Positions 1-6,457 of a stretch of 22,378 bases of DNA are shown one piece after another. The number at the start of each line of letters is the position of its first letter. Positions within the stretch are counted from its first letter, which is position 1. The notes below the pieces were generated by a model. The model saw only the letters and a program-made list of their open reading frames with translations. It did not search any database and was not told the origin of the DNA. Position numbers and translations under genes: made by a program. This stretch comes from Candidatus Bathyarchaeota archaeon (GTDB lineage Archaea > Thermoproteota > Bathyarchaeia > Bathyarchaeales > DTEX01), in the NCBI GenBank assembly GCA_003601725.1, contig PIYJ01000007.1, positions 1 to 22,378 of the forward strand. Direction: 5' to 3'.

Positions 1-51
1 AGCATGGCGCATACAATTCATGAGAGCTATATAAATCTTGTGAATGCTTAA
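1..51 (+). other. Possible 3' end of a gene entering from the left edge
   Basis: Reading frame 1 is open from the first base to a TAA at 49-51 and would encode a 16-residue tail ending in ...YINLVNA. Seventeen codons without a stop is not significant in itself, and I recognise no family. The same bases can also be read as a leaderless promoter for a minus-strand gene leaving the window (see the TATA entry at 28-37). Both readings cannot easily be true, and I slightly favour the promoter. Confidence 0.15.
28..37 (-). promoter_or_regulatory. TATA box of a possible leaderless minus-strand gene leaving the left edge
   Basis: On the minus strand the sequence GATTTATATAGC forms a good archaeal TATA element centred near position 33. 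An ATG begins at position 5, about 28 nt downstream, which is the spacing expected when transcription starts at the start codon. The gene itself would lie outside the window, so only the promoter can be proposed. Confidence 0.35.
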
Positions 52-140
52 AAGATGTAAAAAATGACTAGAAAAGAAAATAAATTTTTGAGATGACGTT
101 TAAAATCGGTTTTTATCCCCAATCGAACTATTTCTGTCTC

Positions 141-324
141 CTAACCTGCGCAATATTGACAAAAAGGGAGATCACATCGATGAAAACCATTACCAAGCAT
201 CAATTTTCTCCTCGTCCTTAGCTTAAGCATCATTTCCAAGTCTGTTCTAAACTCCCAGATCTGTTTTCTAATGAACTCCTAAAGGGTAACGCTCCACCAG
301 TTTGAGGCGTCTTATCTCCACCAT
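141..324 (-). pseudogene. Possible broken small ORF after the cyclase-like gene
   Basis: On the minus strand an ATG at 324-322 overlaps the TAA stop of the upstream gene (TAATG), the usual arrangement for translational coupling. It opens an 18-codon ORF (MVEIRRLKLVERYPLGVH) ending at 268. Another minus-strand frame is then open from 278 to a TAG at 143-141. It encodes about 45 residues starting EFIRKQIWEFRTDLEMM and ending with a cysteine-containing CDLPFCQYC. Joining the two frames needs a single shift near 268-280. I do not recognise the product. The two halves have similar basic, amphipathic composition, which is the only reason to treat them as one decayed gene, and chance is a real alternative. 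Confidence 0.2.
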
Positions 325-1040
325 TAAGATGATCTGCGGAAGCCTCCATTCGAATTCTGGAGCTTTGCGATTAACTTCAGGTTTTCTCTGGGATATCTAC
401 ATCTTTCATTCAAGATTTCGAGCGCCTTAACCCCATAATACAAGTCTTCCATGACCATATATTCGGAGGATGCCTCAGGTTCTGCGGTGAACCCTCCATT
501 TGGAACTTCGCATCGTCTGATCCATCGTAAAACGCCGTGCAGCTTCCTAATATCGTATCCTAGAAGCTTCAAAATCTTCAACGCGTAGAATGTGGAGGCA
601 ATTCTGGAAAACCTTTTGTTCCCAAAGCTTCCGTCATTATCTTGTAGCTTGGAAATCTGCTTTTGAAGTTGAACTATACTTTGTAATGAGCCGTGCCTTT
701 TTATTAGTTCAACCGCATAATACAAAGTCTCAAATTCTGAAGCTGCCTCTATGTATACATCTTGGTTTTCGAACTTTTCGATTAAGGCTCTTAACGATTC
801 TAAGAAGCTATTTATTGGTTTTGTAAGTTCAGCTCTGAGACGGGATAAAACTGCGGTAACATAATAGGCAACTTGGACCGAGTCGAAGCTGCCATCTGAA
901 TGTTGAAGGCCCCGCATGAATTTTATGGTTCTATCCACGTTTCTAGGAGGAACTTGAAGAATGTTTAGTGTTTCTATCGCGTAAAAGGTGTCTTGGGCAT
1001 TAGATTCTGCTCCTTGACAAAAGGTGTAGCCGCCGTCCAC
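324..1040 (-). CDS. Squalene-cyclase/prenyltransferase-like alpha/alpha-toroid repeat protein
   Basis: The product is built from repeats of about 45-50 residues, each with a glycine-rich QN.DGGF-type turn followed by a helix with (T/A)FYA/YYA. The turns are visible as NVDGGYTF, HSDGSFDS, DNDGSFGN, VPNGGFTA and NSNGGFRR. This is the signature of terpenoid cyclases and protein prenyltransferase beta subunits. The DxDD and zinc-ligand sets of characterised enzymes are not evident, so the ligand or substrate is unknown. The first start codon in this frame is the GTG at 1040, but the frame stays open upstream to 1124. That stretch encodes a convincing extra N-terminus (ILSRIKIEDIVDEKSIARYI, then QQRQN) leading straight into the first repeat. 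It has a strong ribosome-binding match (GAGGTG, 1126-1121) but no ATG, GTG or TTG after it. The protein also stops just after the last glycine turn, without the helix that normally follows, so both ends may be damaged. Confidence 0.6.
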   Translation of the reverse strand: MDGGYTFCQGAESNAQDTFYAIETLNILQVPPRNVDRTIKFMRGLQHSDGSFDSVQVAYYVTAVLSRLRAELTKPINSFLESLRALIEKFENQDVYIEAASEFETLYYAVELIKRHGSLQSIVQLQKQISKLQDNDGSFGNKRFSRIASTFYALKILKLLGYDIRKLHGVLRWIRRCEVPNGGFTAEPEASSEYMVMEDLYYGVKALEILNERCRYPRENLKLIAKLQNSNGGFRRSS

Positions 1041-1384
1041 GTTCTGTCTCTGCTGTATATACCTCGCAATAGATTTCTCATCGACTATATCCTCGATCTT
1101 AATCCGCGATAGGATGATCCCACCTCACTCATCAGCGGTTTAAATGGTAGAAGCCATCAGCCTGAGACATGAAGCCTCAGACGGTAAAGGTGGGCCTCAT
1201 CACCTAATATTAGCCCTAATACTCAGAAAAGAACTCTTAAATTTTTCCCTGCGCCTAGATTTAAGAAAAAACAGTAAGATTGAATGCGGCTGCATTAATG
1301 TGATAAATGATTCTTTTCCAAAAAGGATTTAAATTCTCCCCGGGTTATTAAGAAACTTAAAACGTCTGTGAAACGAGGAAAAAG
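1041..1384. other. Intergenic region between divergent genes
   Basis: Positions 1041-1124 carry the open extension of the minus-strand cyclase-like gene. The rest, about 260 bases, separates it from dedA. It contains a short structured patch at 1157-1204 with two small hairpins on the plus strand and C/D-box-like motifs on the minus strand, and then the dedA promoter. A 62-codon plus-strand ORF at 1144-1332 has no ribosome-binding site and no recognisable motif, and I do not call it a gene. Confidence 0.5.
1328..1335 (+). promoter_or_regulatory. TATA box for the dedA-like gene
   Basis: TTTAAATT centred near 1331 would place transcription start near 1357. This gives a leader of roughly 28 nt that contains a GAGG ribosome-binding site (1375-1378), 6 nt before the ATG at 1385. 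Confidence 0.45.
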
Positions 1385-1981
1385 ATGTCTTTCATTGAAG
1401 GATTAATGCAATTTTTGAATTCGATCATTGGAAGCTACGGGATTCTTGGCTTTTTCATATCTATGATTTTACAGGCCGTTGTCGCCCCGATTCCAGGGGA
1501 AGTTGTAATGATGGCTGGAGGGGCAATGTTCGGGTTTTTAGTCGCAAGCATCGTAGGTGAGATTGCCGGATGCATCGGCGCTACGTTGTGCTTTTTTATA
1601 TCCAGAAAGGGTGGAAGATCTCTGGTTATGAGGATCCTCAGCAAAAAAGGGTTAGATTTTGCGGATAATTGGTTTAAGAAGTATGGATTATGGGCTGTCT
1701 TCTTCGCTCGGCTGATTCCGTTAATTCCCGTTGATGCGGTTTCCTACGGGGCGGGATTGACGGCGATGAGTTTCAAAAGTTTCATCATAGCAACACTCGT
1801 AGGTATGCTTCCAAGAGTGTTCTTTTATTCCTATCTCGGTGAACTCGCAGCGAAGCATGTAGAAACGATGGGAATAGAGAAAGCCTATTTGGACGCCCTA
1901 TTAATTCTAATTTTGGCCGCCATCGTGATCCTAGCGTGCATTTATCTATTCAAGAAGACGCATGTAAAGCTAAAGGAGTAA
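1385..1981 (+). CDS. DedA/VTT-domain integral membrane protein
   Basis: The 198-residue protein is a small polytopic membrane protein of the DedA (SNARE-associated/VTT) family. Members are linked to lipid-carrier flipping and membrane homeostasis, and the exact substrate here cannot be read from sequence. Family marks include the N-terminal re-entrant segment with PGEVVMMAGG (about residues 37-46) and FFARLIPLIPVDAVSYGAG, the F.R..P..P motif that carries the conserved arginine. A strongly hydrophobic last helix ends in a lysine-rich tail. GAGG at 1375-1378 sets the ATG start. The gene stands alone, is divergent from the cyclase-like gene, and converges on the propeller gene with a 50-nt gap. 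Confidence 0.88.
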   Translation: MSFIEGLMQFLNSIIGSYGILGFFISMILQAVVAPIPGEVVMMAGGAMFGFLVASIVGEIAGCIGATLCFFISRKGGRSLVMRILSKKGLDFADNWFKKYGLWAVFFARLIPLIPVDAVSYGAGLTAMSFKSFIIATLVGMLPRVFFYSYLGELAAKHVETMGIEKAYLDALLILILAAIVILACIYLFKKTHVKLKE

Positions 1982-2031
1982 ACAAGAAAAGAAGAAGACT
2001 ATCTTTGCTGGGCTATTAGGTATACGCTGAG

Positions 2032-3165
2032 TTACATGTCGGATATATTCTCGAGGAATACTATGAACATTCTACCATCCAGCGAGTTCTCTCTCCTCGG
2101 AGCCCATGGTTTACCTATTATATCTAAAAGCCCATTACCAGTCACGTCGCCGACAACAGCCTCATGTCCACCTAGATTAGCATCGAGAATAACGTGTTCC
2201 TGCCATGATTCTCCCTTTCCATCCACGTTTTCCCATATGTACCAGCGGGGATTCTTATCGCCCAGAACAGCCTCCATCTCACAGGAGAAGACATCTAGAT
2301 CTCCGTCTCCATCGAGGTCTCCCACGAACAGGCTGTGGAAAGCCCCCCTCTTATGTTCATCGCCGCCGTATATCACATGTATTCTCCAAGTCAATCCATA
2401 CCCGTCGAGATTCTCCATCCACCAAACCTTCCCCCCAGGAGTTTCAGCATCCGTGAAGACTATGTCGTTCTTCCCGTCCTGATTAATATCGCAGACCACG
2501 CACTTAGTAGCATTAACAGCGAATGGAAGATTAGGCGGCGGAGGTGTTGCTTCAATCGGGATTGGATGCTGAACCCACTTGGAACCGTCTCCCCTCGTAT
2601 TCTCAAACCAAACGTTGCTACGCACGACGTCTAAATCTCCATCGCCATCTATGTCTCCAACAGCAAGCCCGGCGTGAACCGCTGAGCTGATGGTTCGTGG
2701 AATCCAGGGGGTTCTTGGATCTTCAGGGATATCATACCAGCGTAGATCGTTTCGATCAGACATCGTTAATACTTCTTTCTCTCCATCTTCATCTATATCT
2801 GCAGTGGTGATGTCGTGAATAGAGTCCAGGCTTGGATCGAAAACTATCCTTTCAAAGGGGCGGTTTAAACTTCCAGGATTACGATACCAAGCTCCGCCTG
2901 TAATGAAGTCTATTAAGCCATCGCCATCAACGTCCATTGCGCATCCGCCTACATCTGACGGGGAGAATTCGCCTAGTAAATGACGCTTCCAGCGGTCAGT
3001 CGAGTTATAATCATACCAGTATATCTTGCCAAATCGCCTGCCAATCATGTACTCTAACTTGTCGTCGCCGTCGAGATCTGCAAGAGCTGTCTGCGCCCAT
3101 CCTGCAACGGCGGGTAAACTGTCGTCGATTATGTGAAGCTTAAACCTAAACTTCGAGTCTGACAT
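2032..3165 (-). CDS. FG-GAP/VCBS seven-bladed beta-propeller protein
   Basis: The 377-residue product holds seven Ca-binding loops of the D.(D/N).DG..D type that recur about every 50 residues: DLDGDDKLE (30), DVDGDGLID (78), DIDEDGEKE (123), DIDGDGDLD (171), DINQDGKND (226), DLDGDGDLD (283) and DVTGNGLLD (340). Most are followed by a W(Y/W/F).N-type strand. The pattern predicts a complete seven-bladed FG-GAP/VCBS propeller and no other domain. Such proteins usually bind carbohydrate or form surface structures. This one starts MSDSKFRFKLHIID, with no signal peptide, lipobox or membrane segment, so as annotated it should be cytosolic. An ATG at 3165 follows a TATA-like palindrome by about 27 nt, consistent with near-leaderless transcription. 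No catalytic residues can be assigned. Confidence 0.82.
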   Translation of the reverse strand: MSDSKFRFKLHIIDDSLPAVAGWAQTALADLDGDDKLEYMIGRRFGKIYWYDYNSTDRWKRHLLGEFSPSDVGGCAMDVDGDGLIDFITGGAWYRNPGSLNRPFERIVFDPSLDSIHDITTADIDEDGEKEVLTMSDRNDLRWYDIPEDPRTPWIPRTISSAVHAGLAVGDIDGDGDLDVVRSNVWFENTRGDGSKWVQHPIPIEATPPPPNLPFAVNATKCVVCDINQDGKNDIVFTDAETPGGKVWWMENLDGYGLTWRIHVIYGGDEHKRGAFHSLFVGDLDGDGDLDVFSCEMEAVLGDKNPRWYIWENVDGKGESWQEHVILDANLGGHEAVVGDVTGNGLLDIIGKPWAPRRENSLDGRMFIVFLENISDM

Positions 3166-3183
3166 TTAGTGGCCTTCTGAATG

Positions 3184-3197
3184 GTTTAATCTTAAAC
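3184..3197. promoter_or_regulatory. Palindrome GTTTAA-TC-TTAAAC at the propeller-gene promoter
   Basis: The palindrome has perfect 6-bp arms and a 2-bp centre. Read on the minus strand it provides a TATA-like GTTTAAGATTAAAC about 27 nt upstream of the ATG at 3165. It could be the core promoter, an operator, or both. Its centre, TTAAGATTAA, recurs at 3247-3256 and 5955-5964. Confidence 0.4.
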
Positions 3198-3304
3198 ACG
3201 GTTAAGAGTCTTTTCATTCCATAAATGCTCATCGTTATGTATTCCTTTAAGATTAAGATCAAATTCTTTTTGCTTGAACCTGAAATAAACGATTCAGCGT
3301 GGGT

Positions 3305-3312
3305 CTTTAATA
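3305..3312 (+). promoter_or_regulatory. TATA box for the M24-like gene
   Basis: TTTAATAA centred near 3309 predicts transcription start near 3335. That leaves a short leader with the GGGAG ribosome-binding site (about 3346-3350) in front of the GTG at 3357. A second T/A-rich element at 3324-3334 would give a leaderless start instead, but the good ribosome-binding site favours the upstream box. Confidence 0.35.
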
Positions 3313-3356
3313 AGGGATCTCTCTTTTTTATTTAGAGAAGGGTTAGGGAGCTAATT

Positions 3357-4730
3357 GTGTTGAACTTAGAAGTTAAGGATCTAGGTAAAATAGCTGGAGA
3401 GATCGTTGAGGAGACTCTTCCTTCCATTGACAAGTCTATTCAAATCTCACGTAAAGAATATGAGCAGAGATGGAGGAAAGTCCAAGACTCTATGGCGTTA
3501 AAGGGCTATGACCTATTGTATGTTTGTGGGAGCGAATTAGATAGGAGCGACGCTGCTTGGCTGACCGGGGCCTTCGACCCTATGATTGAACGGTACAGCG
3601 TCATATTGCCCATTGAGGGGAAACCAGTTATCCTTGCGGGATCAGAAGGCGGTCATGTCCTTGAAGAAGCCGCGGAGAGATCAGGTGCGGATATAGCTCT
3701 GCTTAGAGAGTTTCAGATTTCCGATGAAGAGTATAGATGGGCTAAATTTGTGAGCCTCAATCAAGTCTTAAGTCGAATGAGCATACCCAAGCATGGAAGT
3801 AAAGTAGCCATAGCTTCATCTGCGGAGATTCTACCTTACGCTCAGTTATCCATGCTAGAGTCTCATTTCGGTAAAGAAAATGTGTTCTTCGACCCTGAAG
3901 TTCTGCGTCTAATAAAGTATGAAAAATCAGATACGGAATTAGCAATCATGCAGGAGGCCAACAAGATTGCTGATGCGGCTTTAAGAGGGATGCTAGCCGT
4001 CACTATGCCGGGGTTCACTGAGCTTCAAGTAGCCTCTGTAGGAGATTTCATAATGAAGGCGTTAGGCGCCGGGAGAACAGGTTTCTGCACAATAGTTACG
4101 TCAGGTGAAAGAGGCTACACTGTGATAGGGCCAGCTACGAATAAATTGATCCGAAAGGGTGAGATCGTTTCTTTGGGGGTAAGTCCAACCTTTAATGGTT
4201 ACCACGGTGTGATAAGGCGGACAGTTAGGGCTGGCGAGGAGCCGAGCCTTGAACAGAAAGAATTCATTAAAGCAGTTGAAGACCTATACGTCACAGTTAT
4301 GGAAGCAGTCAAAAAAGCCTCTGCGGAAGATCTTCCGTCAAACTATATTGATCAGCAAGGAAAGAAGTTTCTGGAAGGACTTAAACTGAAAACTCAAAGT
4401 GGAAAGTTTTGCACGCCGCATGAGCCTTATACTTTCATCCATAACATGGGATGCTCAGAATGTCAAGAAGGCTATGGCGCTGTAACTCCTTATACTGAAA
4501 ATCCCTTGGGGAAACAAGTGGCCCTCGCGATTGATGTGGCATTACTAGGCTTTGAGGAGAGAGGTAAACCCATATTTCCAGTTCTGTATGCTGTTGTTGA
4601 GGATGCTTTTTGGAAGAAAGGTTCACAAGTTGGAGTTTACAACAAGATACCGTTGAATGTGCAGCATCTAGTAGGCAATACTGAACCCATCGGCGACGAT
4701 ATTAATCCTTATTACAGAGAATTCAAGTAA
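3357..4730 (+). CDS. M24-family (creatinase/prolidase fold) protein lacking canonical metal ligands
   Basis: The 457-residue protein has the two-domain layout of Xaa-Pro peptidases and creatinase: an N-terminal domain (about 35-180) and a C-terminal pita-bread domain (about 185-450) opening with KYEKSDTELAIMQEA. The dinuclear-metal ligands of the family are Asp, Asp, His, Glu, Glu. In the segment matching D.G....GY.SD.TRT, residues 274-290 give a Gly (274) and a Val (285) where both aspartates should be. The His is kept (IHNMG, 362), the first Glu is an Asp (393), and the last Glu is kept (VVED, 415). Ordinary aminopeptidase P activity is therefore unlikely. The protein may be metal-independent, as creatinase is, or non-enzymatic. 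The GTG at 3357 is preceded by GGGAG; a TTG codon follows directly. The gene converges on the PIG-L gene. Confidence 0.75.
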   Translation: MLNLEVKDLGKIAGEIVEETLPSIDKSIQISRKEYEQRWRKVQDSMALKGYDLLYVCGSELDRSDAAWLTGAFDPMIERYSVILPIEGKPVILAGSEGGHVLEEAAERSGADIALLREFQISDEEYRWAKFVSLNQVLSRMSIPKHGSKVAIASSAEILPYAQLSMLESHFGKENVFFDPEVLRLIKYEKSDTELAIMQEANKIADAALRGMLAVTMPGFTELQVASVGDFIMKALGAGRTGFCTIVTSGERGYTVIGPATNKLIRKGEIVSLGVSPTFNGYHGVIRRTVRAGEEPSLEQKEFIKAVEDLYVTVMEAVKKASAEDLPSNYIDQQGKKFLEGLKLKTQSGKFCTPHEPYTFIHNMGCSECQEGYGAVTPYTENPLGKQVALAIDVALLGFEERGKPIFPVLYAVVEDAFWKKGSQVGVYNKIPLNVQHLVGNTEPIGDDINPYYREFK

Positions 4731-4777
4731 AAGGACATGCGAATATTGCAGCTAGATCTAACATTTCTTCGGGTATC

Positions 4778-5641
4778 TTATGATTTCCGGTCTATCTCTA
4801 AAATTTTCTTTTTATATCCATCGTATTCGATGCTTGGTCTCGGATTAAACTTTAAGTAAACCTCGATGTAGCTGCCATTCACGATCCTTTCCGATCGTTT
4901 CTTTATCAATTGATCTATGATCCTCTCTTGAGACTTAAACTCTTTGAGAGCTTGAATAATCTTCTCTTCTACTTCTCGTCCAGCTTTAATCGCAACGTTT
5001 CCCCTTAAGGCGGGGTCTCTACCGGCTAATAACGCATCCTCAGGAGAAAAGTCTCCCCACACACTGTATTTCAGGAATCCTTTTATTCTAGAAGGCCTGC
5101 CTACATCAGCCAAGATGGGGTCTCCAACCTGAGGCCCATCGTAAGTCCCTATGTAAGAGAGGGCTTCATGGTCCATATTTTCCCTATACTCATTCGGTAT
5201 TAGAAGCCTCGTAGGTTTAATCTCCCTCAACGTCTTAATCGTTCTGATAGTTGTCCCTTCTTTTCCTTCAGGGAGGACCCAGCCGATATTCGGCTTGAGG
5301 CTGAAATCGGGGTAATCAAATCGTATTATGTTCTCCTTCTTGATTCCGATTTTTTCATAGGCGTTTGTAGACTCTTCTCTTCGAATGGAGACTATTCTGT
5401 CCTTTTCCTCTATGTTGCTGTATCCTCCCCTTCCATCGCAGAATATGAGAACATATGGTTCGCAGCCTTCTGAGATAGCCGCTAATAGGAGGTATCCCGC
5501 GCCGAGTAATGCGTCATCATCGTGCGGGCTTAAAACTGTAATCCTTTCATCTTCTCCGCTCCACCCTTCAAAGATGAGGCTGATGTCTGTGCTTTTTATC
5601 TGCTTGTTCAGGTCATAATAAATGAATGATTTGTTTGTCAT
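4778..5641 (-). CDS. PIG-L/LmbE-family deacetylase
   Basis: This is a zinc-dependent N-deacetylase of the PIG-L/LmbE (GlcNAc-PI deacetylase, MshB, BshB) fold. It carries the first metal motif SPHDDDALLGAG (His near 40) and the downstream DHEAL motif with the second-site His near 158. Both sets needed for activity are present. Typical substrates are N-acetylglucosamine conjugates; the acceptor here is unknown. I start it at the ATG at 5641, giving 287 residues. The frame extends to a TTG at 5680, but that start has no ribosome-binding site and would add only a lysine-rich leader. There is no signal peptide, so action is cytosolic. It is transcribed towards the M24-like gene with about 47 nt between their stops. 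Confidence 0.82.
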   Translation of the reverse strand: MTNKSFIYYDLNKQIKSTDISLIFEGWSGEDERITVLSPHDDDALLGAGYLLLAAISEGCEPYVLIFCDGRGGYSNIEEKDRIVSIRREESTNAYEKIGIKKENIIRFDYPDFSLKPNIGWVLPEGKEGTTIRTIKTLREIKPTRLLIPNEYRENMDHEALSYIGTYDGPQVGDPILADVGRPSRIKGFLKYSVWGDFSPEDALLAGRDPALRGNVAIKAGREVEEKIIQALKEFKSQERIIDQLIKKRSERIVNGSYIEVYLKFNPRPSIEYDGYKKKILEIDRKS

Positions 5642-6004
5642 TTTCTTAGACTTCCCGATTTTTAATTTCAACAATAGCAAGATGCGTTGATGCTGGTTTT
5701 TAAGATTTTTCTAAATAAATAAAAATAAGAAAACTGAGCCTTTGGCAATTTGCTTATTAGAAGAACATCCAGCACATGCGAACCGTATAAAGAATGGCGA
5801 TTAAAAGAATGGGCCGAAATGCGTAGAGATTCCAGATGAATTGGAAAAGAAGGTTTCAGGGAAGAAAAGAGAAATCACTGACTAATAGGCATCATTTTCT
5901 TGGCTGAATGAACTTGTCAGAATTTTTAATCGGATAAGATGTTTAAACGTAAACTTAAGATTAAGCTTGTGTATCTCTAACTTGCTGTAAGGAGTGTTGG
6001 TCTC
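5642..6004. other. Intergenic region upstream of gcvH
   Basis: About 360 bases separate the PIG-L gene and gcvH. The PIG-L promoter is presumably in the AT-rich stretch at 5695-5725. A 20-odd-codon open stretch near 5810-5885 (CVEIPDELEKKVSGKKREI) looks like a possible gene remnant, but it has no start codon. The gcvH-proximal part holds GTTTAAAC (5941-5948) and CTTAAGATTAAG (5954-5965), likely promoter or operator elements. Confidence 0.4.
5941..5965 (+). promoter_or_regulatory. Two adjacent palindromes upstream of gcvH
   Basis: GTTTAAAC (5941-5948) is a perfect palindrome. CTTAA-GA-TTAAG (5954-5965) is an interrupted one containing TTAAGATTAA. They lie 40-64 nt upstream of the gcvH start, where a core promoter is expected. 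Either could serve as TATA/BRE or as a regulator site. Confidence 0.35.
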
Positions 6005-6439
6005 ATGTCTATAATTAAGGTTGGTGAGTATGAGATACTTACGGGTCTATATTATACAAAGGAACACGAGTGGGCCAGGATGGAAGGCGACCATTTCAAA
6101 ATTGGAATAACGGACTACGCTCAGAAAAGTCTTCATGAAATCGTCTATGTCGACTTGCCGGAAATAGGCAAAACTGTCGCTCAGATGGAGCCTATTGGAA
6201 CAGTTGAATCCGTCAAATCCGTGTCAGAGATTTATTCGCCTCTCTCAGGTAAGATAATCAAAGTCAACGAAGAATTGGAGGAGTCCCCCGAACTTGTAAA
6301 TGAGTCTCCATACGATGCTGGCTGGATAGTCATCATAAAGCCGCAAGCATTGGAGAAGGAACTGAAAACATTAATGACATCAGAACAATATGCAGAATTT
6401 ATAAGAGAACTGCTTAAAAGCGAAGAGGATTCAATTTAA
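6005..6439 (+). CDS. gcvH: Glycine cleavage system H protein (lipoyl carrier)
   Basis: GcvH shuttles the aminomethyl group from the P protein to the T protein on a swinging lipoyl arm. The 144-residue protein has the family start YYTKEHEWARMEGD, then the hammerhead segment ITDYAQKSLHEIVYVDLP and the lipoylation site ESVKSVSEIYSP, with the acceptor lysine at about 71. A complete C-terminal helix ends the domain. The ATG is preceded by AAGGAG about ten bases upstream. The N-terminus is 10-15 residues longer than the shortest GcvH proteins, which is ordinary. It is the first gene of a two-gene unit with gcvT, 18 nt downstream. Lipoylation enzymes are not in the window. Confidence 0.95.
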   Translation: MSIIKVGEYEILTGLYYTKEHEWARMEGDHFKIGITDYAQKSLHEIVYVDLPEIGKTVAQMEPIGTVESVKSVSEIYSPLSGKIIKVNEELEESPELVNESPYDAGWIVIIKPQALEKELKTLMTSEQYAEFIRELLKSEEDSI

Positions 6440-6457
6440 CGCTGTATTGATGAGGTA

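Noticed and set aside
1144..1332. 62-codon plus-strand ORF upstream of dedA
   Set aside because: No ribosome-binding site, no recognisable motif, and it runs into the dedA promoter region. Composition looks non-coding.
2036..2634. Several long plus-strand ORFs opposite the propeller gene
   Set aside because: They are antisense shadows of the regular DxDxDG coding repeats, with low-complexity Ser/Pro/Arg products and no start signals.
5519..5534. PIG-L motif reads HDDDA rather than HPDDE, possibly a lost active site
   Set aside because: The family accepts H.DDA; the His and both essential Asp residues are present, so the enzyme looks normal.
5595..5680. TTG start at 5680 for the PIG-L gene
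   Set aside because: No ribosome-binding site, and the added residues are a lysine-rich leader not typical of the family. The ATG at 5641 is preferred.
5810..5885. Open stretch encoding CVEIPDELEKKVSGKKREI, similar in style to small antitoxin-like proteins
   Set aside because: No start codon in frame and a stop shortly upstream; at most a remnant.
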